DNA of 64,000 nucleotides from Armatimonadota bacterium (lineage in GTDB: Bacteria; Armatimonadota; UBA10988): contig JACRKZ010000051.1 of assembly GCA_016235455.1 (NCBI GenBank), positions 1 through 64,000 on the forward strand, given 5' to 3'. The notes under the pieces are model-generated. The model was not told the origin of the DNA. It ran no database searches and saw nothing but the letters and a program-made list of their open reading frames with translations. How positions within the stretch are numbered: position 1 is the first letter of the stretch; every line of letters starts with the position of its first letter. The position numbers were made by a program, and so were the translations under genes. Positions 53,195-62,958 of this stretch are shown one piece after another.

Positions 53195-54883
53195 TCATTT
53201 TCCTCCGGCCGCGACCGGTGCGCCCAGCAGGGCCAGGTAGCGTGGTGTCGGCGCGGCGCCCGCGGCCAGTCGCGCGGCCCAGCCATCGTCCGACAGCGGC
53301 TGGCCGACCGGCTCGACGAACTCGTAGTAGCTGCCGACATAGCCGACCGCCGCCGCCGGCGGATACTCGGGCAGGTCGAACTGCTCGACGATGGGGTACA
53401 GCCAGCCGCTGGCCACGTGGAACACGCCGCCCTGATCCTTGCCGAGCCTCGCCGTGACCATCGGCCGCTCCAAGGGCACATTGAAGAGGGCGCCGAAGCG
53501 CTCCCACTCGTCGGCGTGCTCGGGCGCCAAGCCGGCGAGTTCCCGCCGCGCATCATCCGCGGCGTGGTCGGCCTTCCGCACCAGATCGGCCAGCCAGACC
53601 CGGCTCTCCTCGGTCAGCGCGTCCAGGCGCTTGAGCTCGGCGACGTAGCCGCCGACCATCTGCGCGAAGCGGTTCCAGAACGCGGGCAGCGGCTCGACGA
53701 ACCCGTGCGGAATCTCGCGCCGGCCTGGGGCACTGGGCGGGAAGTCCAGTTCGCGGCTGTAGAGCTGGCTGTTGTGCCGCATCTGAGCCCAACTGGTCAG
53801 CGCGCAGTTGAGGGTCTTGGCGCGCCAGGCCGGCGAGCGCATGAAGCGCGGGGCAGCCGGGTACTGCTCGCCCAGCGCCGCCAGCGTGGCCAGCCACCGC
53901 TCCGGCAGGCACGCGTCGCGCGGCGCGAAGGTCGCGGCACCGTCGGTCAAGCCGAGCATCTGTGCCACATGTTCGCCGCTCGGTCGGTCCAGCTCCGAGG
54001 TCACCGCCTGTAGCCGCACCGTATCGGACGACACGTGCTCGGGCAGAATGGCCAGGGCACGGGTGCTGGTGGGGCGGTCGGTGGGGTAGCGGGCGCTCAC
54101 TCGCGCGCAGTCAGCGTCCGACAGGTGGGCCGGATCCAGGCCGTCCTGCCGCAGCGCGGCGTCGAGTTCGTCCAGGCCGATCTCGACGGTCTGGCCAAAC
54201 AGCCGGCCGCGCGCCTGACGCAGCGCCAGGTACCCGCGGCGAGCTGCTTCGTCGCGCAGCAGGCCGGCCCACCAGGCCGCCCGGCGCACGGTGGCAGCGG
54301 TGGCGCCGCGTCCGGCCAGTGGCAGGCGGTAGCGGCCCAGCCACCGCGTCAGACGCGCGTAGTCGTGCAGGTCGGGCGTGTCGTAGGCGGCGGGCAGCGG
54401 CTCGGTAACCAGGGCCGCGTCGGCGGCAGCCACGACGGCATCGCCGGCGCGCACGAGTTCGGGTGGCAGTGGGACGTCGAGCCGGGCCAGGCGCACGGCC
54501 CCGGCCAGCGAGGCCAGCTCCTCGGGCGGCGCCTGGGCGGCTTGCTTGGCGTGCGCCGCCCACAGTGCCTGCACCAAGCCGGTGGTCAGCGGCGCCAGGA
54601 CCTTGCGCTCGGCCTGGGCCAGGCTGGCGCGCTGCACGCTCCACCACAGGCAGAGCATGGCGTCGCTTGTCACCAGCACCGGCACCTCGTTGCCCCGACG
54701 AGGGTAAGCGCTCATCAGGTCGCCGCGCTGGCCGGCGGGCAGGATGGCGAATCCGTCTCGCTCCAGGGCCGCGGCCAGCCCCGTCGCCGCCGCGCCGAAG
54801 CGTTGGGTCACCTGGTCCAGGTTGGCCGGCGGCGCGCCCAGGCCCAGCGCCAGGCTGAGCAACACGGCATGGATGGCAGGCAC
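53195..54883 (-). CDS. Secreted standalone DUF3160 protein
   Basis: A 562-residue exported protein consisting of a DUF3160 domain alone. It starts at GTG 54883 with GGGGGA close upstream and a short signal sequence (AVLLSLALGLGA). Family marks shared with the giant proteins are PANLDQVTQRFG near the start, VLVTSDAMLCLWWSVQRASL, a WWAGLLRDEAARRGYLAL helix and the closing AVGYVGSYYEFVEPVGQ. It stops where the TPR-like middle of the giant copies would begin. This shows that the DUF3160 part is an independent unit. The GH2-like gene begins 36 nt downstream and the response regulator stop lies about 22 nt upstream, so they may form one transcript. Function unknown. Confidence 0.82.
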   Translation of the reverse strand: MPAIHAVLLSLALGLGAPPANLDQVTQRFGAAATGLAAALERDGFAILPAGQRGDLMSAYPRRGNEVPVLVTSDAMLCLWWSVQRASLAQAERKVLAPLTTGLVQALWAAHAKQAAQAPPEELASLAGAVRLARLDVPLPPELVRAGDAVVAAADAALVTEPLPAAYDTPDLHDYARLTRWLGRYRLPLAGRGATAATVRRAAWWAGLLRDEAARRGYLALRQARGRLFGQTVEIGLDELDAALRQDGLDPAHLSDADCARVSARYPTDRPTSTRALAILPEHVSSDTVRLQAVTSELDRPSGEHVAQMLGLTDGAATFAPRDACLPERWLATLAALGEQYPAAPRFMRSPAWRAKTLNCALTSWAQMRHNSQLYSRELDFPPSAPGRREIPHGFVEPLPAFWNRFAQMVGGYVAELKRLDALTEESRVWLADLVRKADHAADDARRELAGLAPEHADEWERFGALFNVPLERPMVTARLGKDQGGVFHVASGWLYPIVEQFDLPEYPPAAAVGYVGSYYEFVEPVGQPLSDDGWAARLAAGAAPTPRYLALLGAPVAAGGK

Positions 54884-54905
54884 AGATTCCCCCCTGCGCA
54901 GCCCG

Positions 54906-55613
54906 CTACGCGCTCTCGCGCGGACCCGCCACCAGCTTGTACCCGACGCCGGGAATGGTCAGGATATGCTGCGGACTGCTCGGCTCGGTTTCCACCTTGA
55001 GGCGCAGGCGCCGGATATGCACATCCAGCGTGCGGCTGTCGAGGTAGAGGCTCTCGCCCCACACCTTCTCGAGCAGTTGGTCGCGCTCCATGACGCGGCC
55101 GGCGTTGGCGGCCAGCACGACCAGCAGGTCGAACTCCTTGGGCGTGAGCCGGATGGAGCGGCCGCTGACGACCACGTCGCGCGCGGCCTCGTCGATGGTC
55201 AGCGGACCGACCTTGATCGGGCCCTCCGCCACGTCGCCGTGCTCATAGAGGTTGGTGCGGCGCAAATGCGCGCGGATGCGGGCCAGCAGTTCGCGCGGCA
55301 TGAACGGCTTGGTGACGTAGTCGTCGGCGCCCATCTCGAGGCCGAGTACCTTGTCCAGTTCATCGGCCTTGGCCGTGAGCATGATGATCGGCGTGTAGAT
55401 GCGCGCGCGCAGTTGCTGGCACACCTGCAGGCCGCTGAGGCCGGGCAGCATGACGTCCAGCAGGATGATGTCGGGGTGCTCGGTGGTGGCGAGTTGCACC
55501 CCTTCGGCGCCGTCGGCCGTGGCCACGACACTGTAGCCCTCGGCCGACAACAGCGCGATCAGGCTCCGCTGAATCGCGGGATCGTCCTCAACCACCAAAA
55601 CCTTCTCGGCCAT
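54906..55613 (-). CDS. OmpR/PhoB-family response regulator
   Basis: A 235-residue two-component regulator from ATG 55613, which follows AAGGTG; an in-frame GTG two codons earlier is less likely. The receiver domain has the acidic pair in VVEDD, the phospho-accepting D53 in ILLDVMLPG, a threonine in MLTAK and K102 in YVTKPF. The winged-helix DNA-binding domain has LTPKEFDLLVVLAANAGRVM and the recognition-helix region DSRTLDVHIRRLRLKVE, ending GVGYKLV. All residues for phosphorylation are present. No histidine kinase gene lies within the window next to it, so it is an orphan here. Its place beside glycosidase and DUF3160 genes suggests it controls the cluster, which is inference. Confidence 0.95.
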   Translation of the reverse strand: MAEKVLVVEDDPAIQRSLIALLSAEGYSVVATADGAEGVQLATTEHPDIILLDVMLPGLSGLQVCQQLRARIYTPIIMLTAKADELDKVLGLEMGADDYVTKPFMPRELLARIRAHLRRTNLYEHGDVAEGPIKVGPLTIDEAARDVVVSGRSIRLTPKEFDLLVVLAANAGRVMERDQLLEKVWGESLYLDSRTLDVHIRRLRLKVETEPSSPQHILTIPGVGYKLVAGPRESA

Positions 55614-55624
55614 CGTCACACCTT

Positions 55625-56581
55625 TCAGTCGCTCACTGCCTCAAGCCATCGGGCCACTTGCGCCTGAACGCGCAGGTTCGCCAGCCCCAAGGCTACTGGC
55701 AAGGGTGACTCATCGGCGCCGGATTGTACCGCGGCGACGAATCCACACAGGGATTGTTCGACCCAATCGACGGACTCCTGCTCGACTCCTCCTCGGGACA
55801 GGTAGCTGCGGTAGCGCCCCGCGTCGTTGTTGCGGCCGGCATAGTCGACCAGCGCCTCATCGACACCGAAACGGCGGACCAGGTCACCGGTCAGGCGCTG
55901 GCCTACCTCGATGTTCGCCCCCACCAGCCCGTGCGGCGCACGAAGTTGGCACTGCACGCGAGCGGTGCGCGGCGCGGTGCGCACGCTCACGCTGTCCGAT
56001 TCCACCTCGGCGCCGGGCACCAGGGCCAGGGCCAGGCTGAGCGCGTGCGGGCCGAGTTCGGTCCACACCTCGGCCGGCGTGCGTTCGGCGCCCCGGCCGC
56101 GGCTTTCGAGCGTCACGCTGACCCGTGCCGGCGTGGGCTGCGGGCCGACCATCGCGAAGTAGGGGGCCGCGGCGAGCGTGTATTGCAGATTGACCCCGCA
56201 CAGCACGCCCCGTTCCTCGGTCAAGGCGGCGACCGCCTCTGCTTCCGCGACCGCGGCGGCCAGGTCATCGCTCCAGGTCAGCGGCTTCTCGATGAGCGTG
56301 GGGATGCCGTGATCGATGAGCATCAAGGCGGGCGCGGCGTGGTGCTCCGCGGGCGTGCAGACGGTGGCCAGGTCGGGCGTCACGGCGGACAGCAGTTCCG
56401 GCAGCGATGCGAAGCCGGGCACCACCTGGCCCGACACGTCGGCCAGTTCGGCGGCGCGCTGCCCGAGGTGTGACGGGCTGGCGCAGACGAAGCCGACCAA
56501 CTCGCAGCCGGCGGCGGACAGCCACTTGGCGTGTTGGCGGCCGATGCGGCCGGGGCCGACGATGACGGCGCTGAGTGCCAT
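55625..56581 (-). CDS. Gfo/Idh/MocA-family NAD(P)-dependent oxidoreductase
   Basis: A 318-residue cytoplasmic dehydrogenase-like protein. The N-terminal Rossmann fold has AVIVGPGRIGRQHAKWL as the dinucleotide-binding loop, then ATVCTPAEHHA and the family lysine motif EKPLTW. The C-terminal alpha/beta domain is the Gfo/Idh/MocA substrate part. Members oxidise or epimerise sugars and cyclitols, which fits the neighbouring glycosidases; the exact sugar cannot be told. SD AAGGAGGG directly precedes the ATG. Genes on both sides are on the same strand with short spacers (29 nt upstream, 11 nt downstream). Slightly short for the family but with a complete core. Confidence 0.88.
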   Translation of the reverse strand: MALSAVIVGPGRIGRQHAKWLSAAGCELVGFVCASPSHLGQRAAELADVSGQVVPGFASLPELLSAVTPDLATVCTPAEHHAAPALMLIDHGIPTLIEKPLTWSDDLAAAVAEAEAVAALTEERGVLCGVNLQYTLAAAPYFAMVGPQPTPARVSVTLESRGRGAERTPAEVWTELGPHALSLALALVPGAEVESDSVSVRTAPRTARVQCQLRAPHGLVGANIEVGQRLTGDLVRRFGVDEALVDYAGRNNDAGRYRSYLSRGGVEQESVDWVEQSLCGFVAAVQSGADESPLPVALGLANLRVQAQVARWLEAVSD

Positions 56582-56610
56582 GGTCCCTCCTTCCTAACGT
56601 GCCGGTCTGC

Positions 56611-59343
56611 CTAGGGCACCGGCGCCAGACGCGCCGCTTGATCGGGCGCCAACCGGACGCGGATCTGCCGCTCGGTTACCGTGCGCATGCCGTCGGCGTC
56701 CGCGACGCGGGCCCGCGGCCACGGGTTGGCCACCATCACGCTGCCGTCGACCGCACTGCGCAGCGTGGTCCAGGTGATCTGCCGCTTGGGCTGGAACTCG
56801 ACCTCGACGATGGCCTGGCGCGCGCGCAGCCGGAACCGGCCGGCCCACTGCGGGCTGACCGCCGGCAGCAGATCCACCGTGCCGGTATGACACTGTATCA
56901 GCGACTCCTGCACGGCGGTCAGGTTCACGCCCACGCTGTCGAAGTACGGCACGTCGGTGACACCGTAGCGCGAGTCTTTGAGCGGATGACCGACGCAGTT
57001 CCATCCGCCATAGGGCCACTTCTGGTGGCGCCGCACATGGTCCATGATGACCGAGAGTGTCTCGGGCAACCGCAGTCGCGCCGCTTGCACCGGGCACTGC
57101 GACCAGCCGGCCGCGTTGCCATGCGCGCGCGAGCGGAACGCGGCGACGGCAAGGGCCAGCTCGGCCGGAGCGGAGCCGGCATCGATGACGGCGAAGGGAT
57201 AGACCGGATACAGCTCGGGCACCTCCATGTTGTGCGACTGCCGGTCGTCGTACAGGTCGCCAAAGGGCGCCAACTGATCCACGGTGCGGTCGACCGACAC
57301 CACGTCGGCGCCCTTCATGCGCACGGCGCCGGTGGGCAGCGGCGCCAGCCTGGCCAGGCGGTCGCGCGCCATGGCCAGCAATTCGGGCTCGAAGCCGAAG
57401 CGCGCGCCGTCACGCAGCACTCGGGCGAAGCACCAGCGGGTGGCCGCCAGGTCGGGCGCGGGGTCCTTGATTTTCCACCACATCTCCGCGGCGTCGGAGA
57501 CCGTGCTGTGGTACAGCCCATCGTCGCCCAGACGCAGCCAGCTCAGCCAGAACAGCGCCGCCTCGCGCAGCCACGGCGCGGCCACCTGCCGCTCGTAGTC
57601 GGCGTCGTGGGCGTAGGCGGCGTAGTCGAGCATGAGCTGCGCCAGTTCGGTCGACTGGCAGATGCTGCGGGCGTTGTAGCCCGAGCCGCACTGCTCCATG
57701 CGCAGGTCGGCCGAGGCTTTGGCGAGCGCCGCCGCGTCGAACGGCGTCGGCGTGTGGGCCGGTGGCGCGCCGGCCCGAGGCGGTGAGGCGCCTTCCCACA
57801 TGCGGATGCCCAGTTTGCCGCCCTGGCGTGTGGCCGCCTGCCACTCGGCGAACTGCCGGTCGTAGAAGTCCAGGTAGGTGCGCGCCAGATCCAGGCGGTT
57901 GCCGGCCAGCAGCGGCCAGATCAGCTCGCGGGTGTTCTGCCACCAGTAGCCCCAGCCCCAGGAGCAGTCGTCGTCGTGCACCAGGCCTGGCCCACCGTTG
58001 AACTTGGGCGGCACGGCGCTGGTGGCGGCCACCGAGGCATACGAGTAGTAGCCGGTGGTCCAGAGTCGTGTGAGCGCGTCGGCGTCCTTGCCGCGCAGGT
58101 CGAGCCAGGCCGATTGCCAGAAGCTGCGCCACCAGGCCAGGTGATCAGCGGTCAGCTTGTCCTTGTCGGCCGCGACGAGTTGGCGGCAGTGTGCAGCCGC
58201 GGCCGCCTCCGGTCGGCCGTCGCGGGTGACGCGCGTGGCCAGCACCAGCCAGTAGCGACGGCCCAGCGGGGTCAGGCTGGCGGCGGTGGCGATACCCAAG
58301 CCCAGGATACGGTCACCCGGGTTGGCCTTGGCGGGGTCGGCCGGCGGCTGCCCGTTCTCGGCCAGCGCGCTGACCTCGCGCAGCAGGTGCACGCCGCCGG
58401 CCTCGCTGGCCACCATGGTTGCGCGGCTGCAGCTCATCTGGATCTGTGCGTTGGGCCGCGCGCGTGGGTCGTCCACGGCGACCAGCAGCGCATTGCCACC
58501 CATCTCGCCAAAGGCCTCGGCGCGTAGCGTGCCTTCGGCCAGGCGCAGTTCGGTGATCACCGACCCTCGGTCGAAGTCGAGGCGCTGCTCGTAGCTCAGG
58601 ATGGCTTCGGGCTTGATGCCGAAGTCCAGCTTCACGTGGCCGGGCGAGACCAGCGTTGGGCTGTAGTGGTACGGCTCGGCCTGGGCGCCGAAGGCGTCGC
58701 TCTTGGTCAGGTGCAACTCCAGCGCGTTGGTGTAGCTCACCATGGCCGACAGGTCGCCCGCGCCGACGGGCATGACCTCGGCGGGATCGGCCGCTGGTTT
58801 GACGAAGCGCGGCGCCAGGGCGGCCCGGCGCTGGGCCGGGGTCTGCGTCGTGAAGTCGGTCGGCGGGATAACCGGCTCCGACCAGACCTGCTCGATGGGG
58901 TTGGTGCGGCTGTCGAGCACCTGCCGGTAGACCTCGCGCCGGTCGCCGGTGAGCACGCGCAGCACCGCGCCGTTGAGGCGCTCCTGACAGCAGTCGAGCC
59001 GGTTGTAGAGCACGATCTTCTGGATGGCCACCTCCTGGCCCAGGTCCACCTCCCACCACTGCGCGCCGCCGACCGCGGTGGTCCAGAAGCTGGCATCGCG
59101 GCCCCAGTCGTACTGCACGATGCCGTCCACGGCGCGCTCGGGCAGGAACGGCGCCATCGACGACGAGGCTGACACCGGCTTTCGGATCGCGATGTTGCGG
59201 CCGCCGACGTAGGCCTCGAGCTCGGCCAGGTGCAGTTCGGCGGTGTGGCCGGCATCGGCTTCCAGGCGCACATAGCGGCCGGTCAGCGGCTGCTCCGGCG
59301 CGGCGCCGAGGGCCAACAGCAGGGCGAGCAGGACGGCGGTCAT
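56611..59343 (-). CDS. Secreted GH95-like glycosidase with F5/8 C domain
   Basis: A 910-residue exported protein with a short signal sequence (MTAVLLALLLALGA). Residues about 20-145 are an F5/8 type C (discoidin-like) binding domain (GRYVRLEADAGHTAELHLAE; WWEVDLGQEVAIQKIVLYN). A DUF5703/GH95-type N-terminal beta domain follows (VMPVGAGDLSAMVSYTNALE then LHLTKSDAFGA). Next is an (alpha/alpha)6 barrel (WGYWWQNTRELIWPLLAGNR; DLARTYLDFYDRQFAEW) and a final beta domain. The layout resembles GH95 alpha-L-fucosidase/galactosidase relatives. The catalytic pair cannot be assigned securely by eye. Its start lies only 12 nt after the stop of the next, larger DUF5703 gene, so the two form an operon. Confidence 0.78.
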   Translation of the reverse strand: MTAVLLALLLALGAAPEQPLTGRYVRLEADAGHTAELHLAELEAYVGGRNIAIRKPVSASSSMAPFLPERAVDGIVQYDWGRDASFWTTAVGGAQWWEVDLGQEVAIQKIVLYNRLDCCQERLNGAVLRVLTGDRREVYRQVLDSRTNPIEQVWSEPVIPPTDFTTQTPAQRRAALAPRFVKPAADPAEVMPVGAGDLSAMVSYTNALELHLTKSDAFGAQAEPYHYSPTLVSPGHVKLDFGIKPEAILSYEQRLDFDRGSVITELRLAEGTLRAEAFGEMGGNALLVAVDDPRARPNAQIQMSCSRATMVASEAGGVHLLREVSALAENGQPPADPAKANPGDRILGLGIATAASLTPLGRRYWLVLATRVTRDGRPEAAAAAHCRQLVAADKDKLTADHLAWWRSFWQSAWLDLRGKDADALTRLWTTGYYSYASVAATSAVPPKFNGGPGLVHDDDCSWGWGYWWQNTRELIWPLLAGNRLDLARTYLDFYDRQFAEWQAATRQGGKLGIRMWEGASPPRAGAPPAHTPTPFDAAALAKASADLRMEQCGSGYNARSICQSTELAQLMLDYAAYAHDADYERQVAAPWLREAALFWLSWLRLGDDGLYHSTVSDAAEMWWKIKDPAPDLAATRWCFARVLRDGARFGFEPELLAMARDRLARLAPLPTGAVRMKGADVVSVDRTVDQLAPFGDLYDDRQSHNMEVPELYPVYPFAVIDAGSAPAELALAVAAFRSRAHGNAAGWSQCPVQAARLRLPETLSVIMDHVRRHQKWPYGGWNCVGHPLKDSRYGVTDVPYFDSVGVNLTAVQESLIQCHTGTVDLLPAVSPQWAGRFRLRARQAIVEVEFQPKRQITWTTLRSAVDGSVMVANPWPRARVADADGMRTVTERQIRVRLAPDQAARLAPVP

Positions 59344-59355
59344 CTTGGGTGTCCC

Positions 59356-62300
59356 TCACTGGCCGGGCGCGAACAGGTCGAACTGCTGGGCCCGCGCCTC
59401 ACTGGTCAGGCGCACGTAGCGCGCGGTGACCGGGTCGAACCGCTTGCTGTAGATGTTGCCAAAGACGCGCGCCTGGTGCACGGTGCGCCACTGGCCATCA
59501 GTCTGACGCACCTGCAGGGCGATGGGTTGGCTCTGCCCGCGGCGGTGGTCGGCGATGTCCAGCGTCACCTCCAAGCGGTCGAAGGTCACCGTTCCGCCCA
59601 GGTCGACCTCGTCGTTGGCGGCACGGCGGCCGCCGGTCAGCGAACCGGTCGACGGCGCGGCCAGCGCCAAGGGGGCCAACGGCCGGTCGTAGTCGAGTCG
59701 CCAAATGGTCGCGGGTCCGTCACCGGGCCGCGTGAGCAGCCGACGCGAGACCAGTCCGGCAAGCAGCGCGGGTGGCGTGGGCGGCCGTCCGTCGAAGGCG
59801 ATCTGGAATAGCGTCTGGTCGCGATAGAGGCAGCCGGGCCAGGGGCCGGCATGGGTGTTGCGCAGGCAGTCGCCGTAGCGCGTCAGCCAGGCCTGGGTGG
59901 CCGGGCCGACCACCGGCTGCGCGTCGAGCATCGGCCGCAGGCCAAAGAGGTGGTTGCGATCGGCCAGTGCTACGTCGAGCAGTGTGCGGATGCGGGCCTC
60001 GGGGCTGGCGCAGTTGATGACGTCGGCCGCTCGCCGCGCGGGTTCGACCCGTAGCGAGACGACCCGACCGCCGCGGTACACGCAGTCGACGGTGGTGCCG
60101 TGCGCCGCGCGCAGGCGGAACGAGACGTCCCAGTCCTCGGGCCAGGCGGGCAGCAGGAGGATGCGCTCGCCGGCGCTCTGGAGCAACATGCTCTGCAGCG
60201 CGTTAGCCGAGTTGGCGCCGTGGTCGTTGTCGGGAGTGCCGTCCATCTTGCACTCCCAGAACGCGGGGAAGCGTGCGCGCGGCCGCTGGGGGTAGGGCGC
60301 GTCGGGATCGATGTTGTCGGTCCAGTGGATGAACTGGTCACGGAAGTTGAGGCTGACCAGCCGCGCCGCCTCGCGGGCCAGGCCCAGGTAGGCGGCCTGC
60401 ACCGGCGCGGACTGCCAGCCGCCGGTCTCGACCGCCTGCTTGTCGTCGGTGCCGTCGAGGCTGATGTTGCGCACATGGAACGACTGCCGCGCCGTGGCCA
60501 GGAGGGCCGGCTCGCCCAGCCACGCGCCGCGGAACGGATAGATCGAGTACAGCTCAGGCGACTCGCAGATCTCGCGGCCGGCGGCGTACTTGTCGCCGAC
60601 GGCCAGCAGGTCGAGCCCGCGCACGCGTCGCAGCGGCACAGCGGGCAGCGCCACGCGCAGGGCGTGCCAGCGAGCCCGGCGGGCCCCGTCGAGTTCGAAG
60701 GACAGCAGCCGGTCGAGCAGGAAGCGCAGGCAGCCGATCTCGGTGCAGGGGTTGGTCACCGACTGGTAGGTCTCGGCGCAACCCACGTCGGCCATGACCA
60801 GCTTGCCCGCGGCGTCGCGCTGGGTGAAGCGGTTGGCGTAGTAGGCGATGAACTCGTCGGCGCACGGTAGCAGAATATCGCGCAGGAAGGCCCGGTCGCC
60901 GGTGTGCTCGTAGTACTCGCACATGATCGCCGGCAGCTCGATGCTGGCCAGTTGGTGATAGCGCAGGTGGCCGGGCATGGACGCCCAGTCGAACACGCCG
61001 ACGTTGTGCCACCAACTGGCCTCCATGATGAAGGCGCCTTCCAGGCCGAGCAGGCGCCGGCAGTGGTCGCGGCAGATGTCCAGCCCGTCGCGCACGAAAC
61101 GCAGGCCCGGCAGCAACGTGTCATAGTCGCCACGCGTGGCCATCGACCAGTACGGATGCCGCGTGTTCTGCCACATGAACGACAGTTGCGCCCAGTCGCG
61201 GCCGTCGGGCGAGACGGGGTTGGGCTTGGGCGCGTTGAAGCCCAGTACACCGGCGGGCATGTCCATGGTGAAGATCGAGCCGTTGTACGGCGGCGGCACC
61301 TGGCCGCGACTGGCCGCTGCCTCGCAGAACCGCTCCAGGGCGTAACGCTGGCTGATCTGATAGGCGTTCTCGGCGGCGGCGATCGTGCCGTGGTCACGGT
61401 AGGCTCGCGACCCTTGTTCGAACTGGGTGAAGGCGCACGGCGCCAGATTGACAGGTCCCGGGCCGCAGCCGCCGACGAGGATGTAGCTGCGCGCCCAGAA
61501 GTCGCGCCAGTAGGCCTCGTGCGCCGGCCGGTCGGCCGTGGCCCGGCGGTCTGCCGCGGCCAGCCAGGTCGCGACACTGGCCGGCTGGGTCGACTCCGCG
61601 CGTAGCGTGCAGTCGAACCGCCGGGCCGGCTCGCCGCGCAGCGCGGTCGGGCTCAGGCGGCGCAGGCCGGGCGCCTTCAACACGCAGCCGGAGGTGCGGC
61701 CCAACAGCGGGTCCTTGGCCCGGGCGACCATCTCGGGCGTGTTCTGCGCGTGTAGCCGGTCGGCCCAGGCCGACGACTGGTTGCGGTAGCACCAAGCCAG
61801 CCGGTCGGTCTGGTCGGTGAACAGCACGCCGGCGGTGCCGCGCTCGGGCAGCGGCCGGTCGGCGGGAGCGAGCGAGCGCAGGGGCTCGACGCTAACGGTC
61901 AGCCGGCGTGGCACGGCGCCCGAGCCCTCGACGCGCACGAGCGGCTGGGTGGCGTCGACCCAGAGCCGCAGCCGGGCGTCGCCAGCTCGCACCAGCACGG
62001 TGGCATCGCGCAGCGAGAGCGTCTGCTCGAACGGCTCGGTGGGCAGCGCTGGCTCGAAGTGCAGGCGCACGCGGCCCAGCTTGGGCAGCAGGTGGTCGGC
62101 GTCGAAGGCATCCACCTTGCTCACGTAGAACAGCACGTCGCCGCGGTCGTCGACCCAGACGTTCAGCCCGACATCGCCATTGCCCAGCGGCATGGAGCCG
62201 AATGAGTCGCCGCTGGGGCTGTCCCAGACCACGTTGCAGTCGTCCAGCGAGCGCGCTACGCGCGGGGGCTCCGGCCGCGGGGGCGGCGGTTCGCCGGGCG

Positions 62301-62949
62301 ACAGGTCGGCGAGCACCAGCGCATTGATCTGCGTCGAGTACCAGTCGCTGCCGTTGAAGAAGGCCTTGGTGGGCGTGAAAGTCAGCGTCTGGCGCGTGCT
62401 GCCGGCGATGAAGGTGCCGATGGCGTACTGGGCGGTGGGCCCCGCATCGCCGCCCTGCCAGGCCAGCGTCGGCGGGTTGACGTCGCTATCTGCGCCGCGG
62501 GCCGTCTGCTCGGCCGAGGAGAAGGCCGGCCGGAGTTCCGGCCAGGAGCGGTTGTCCGCCACCCAGATCTGGATCTGGTACCGGCGGCCCGGCGTCAGCT
62601 CGCGCAAGGTGAGGCCCTGTGCGCGCGGCGTGGCCAGGCTGCCGGCGTCCTGCACCCCGCCGGCGAGCATGGCGTTGTAGGCCGGTGACAGTCGTGGGTT
62701 CTGATAGAACGCATCGTAGATACCGCCCAGCGACTGCGTGTCACGCGCCTGCGCGGCGAAGGGCTGGAAAGCCACGCCGTTGACCGTCGGCCGGCGGTCC
62801 GCGCCGAAGGTGTAGGCACGCAGCACACGGCCGTTGGTGGCCACGTCGGTGTCGGCGGCGACATCGCGCGGCGGCTGCCAGGTGATTGGTGCCGACCTGG
62901 CGCTGCCGGCCCACATCAGCAGGCCGAGAAGGGCGACCGGTATGCGCAT
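59356..62949 (-). CDS. Secreted DUF5703/GH95-like glycosidase, large
   Basis: A 1197-residue exported protein. The ATG at 62949 follows AGGAG and starts a signal peptide (MRIPVALLGLLMWAGSARS). Residues about 20-225 form a beta domain common in Planctomycetota and Verrucomicrobiota exported proteins (ITWQPPRDVAADTDVATNGR; GVAFQPF). A DUF5703 domain then opens with the classic VVWDSPSGDSFGSMPLGNGD and VGLNVWVDDRGDVLFYVSKV. The (alpha/alpha)6 barrel contains QLSFMWQNTRHPYWSMATRG and EASWWHNVGVFDW. The end is a GH95-type beta domain plus an F5/8 C-like tail (DPVTARYVRLTSEARAQQFD). Likely acts on fucose- or galactose-containing glycans outside the cell. It runs directly into the related gene at 56611. 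Confidence 0.82.
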   Translation of the reverse strand: MRIPVALLGLLMWAGSARSAPITWQPPRDVAADTDVATNGRVLRAYTFGADRRPTVNGVAFQPFAAQARDTQSLGGIYDAFYQNPRLSPAYNAMLAGGVQDAGSLATPRAQGLTLRELTPGRRYQIQIWVADNRSWPELRPAFSSAEQTARGADSDVNPPTLAWQGGDAGPTAQYAIGTFIAGSTRQTLTFTPTKAFFNGSDWYSTQINALVLADLSPGEPPPPRPEPPRVARSLDDCNVVWDSPSGDSFGSMPLGNGDVGLNVWVDDRGDVLFYVSKVDAFDADHLLPKLGRVRLHFEPALPTEPFEQTLSLRDATVLVRAGDARLRLWVDATQPLVRVEGSGAVPRRLTVSVEPLRSLAPADRPLPERGTAGVLFTDQTDRLAWCYRNQSSAWADRLHAQNTPEMVARAKDPLLGRTSGCVLKAPGLRRLSPTALRGEPARRFDCTLRAESTQPASVATWLAAADRRATADRPAHEAYWRDFWARSYILVGGCGPGPVNLAPCAFTQFEQGSRAYRDHGTIAAAENAYQISQRYALERFCEAAASRGQVPPPYNGSIFTMDMPAGVLGFNAPKPNPVSPDGRDWAQLSFMWQNTRHPYWSMATRGDYDTLLPGLRFVRDGLDICRDHCRRLLGLEGAFIMEASWWHNVGVFDWASMPGHLRYHQLASIELPAIMCEYYEHTGDRAFLRDILLPCADEFIAYYANRFTQRDAAGKLVMADVGCAETYQSVTNPCTEIGCLRFLLDRLLSFELDGARRARWHALRVALPAVPLRRVRGLDLLAVGDKYAAGREICESPELYSIYPFRGAWLGEPALLATARQSFHVRNISLDGTDDKQAVETGGWQSAPVQAAYLGLAREAARLVSLNFRDQFIHWTDNIDPDAPYPQRPRARFPAFWECKMDGTPDNDHGANSANALQSMLLQSAGERILLLPAWPEDWDVSFRLRAAHGTTVDCVYRGGRVVSLRVEPARRAADVINCASPEARIRTLLDVALADRNHLFGLRPMLDAQPVVGPATQAWLTRYGDCLRNTHAGPWPGCLYRDQTLFQIAFDGRPPTPPALLAGLVSRRLLTRPGDGPATIWRLDYDRPLAPLALAAPSTGSLTGGRRAANDEVDLGGTVTFDRLEVTLDIADHRRGQSQPIALQVRQTDGQWRTVHQARVFGNIYSKRFDPVTARYVRLTSEARAQQFDLFAPGQ

Positions 62950-62958
62950 CAACTGCTC

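Noticed and set aside
53160..53507. N-terminal extension of the GH2-like protein upstream of 53159
   Set aside because: It overlaps the end of the DUF3160 gene in another frame and would bury a clear signal peptide that begins at 53159 after GGAGG.
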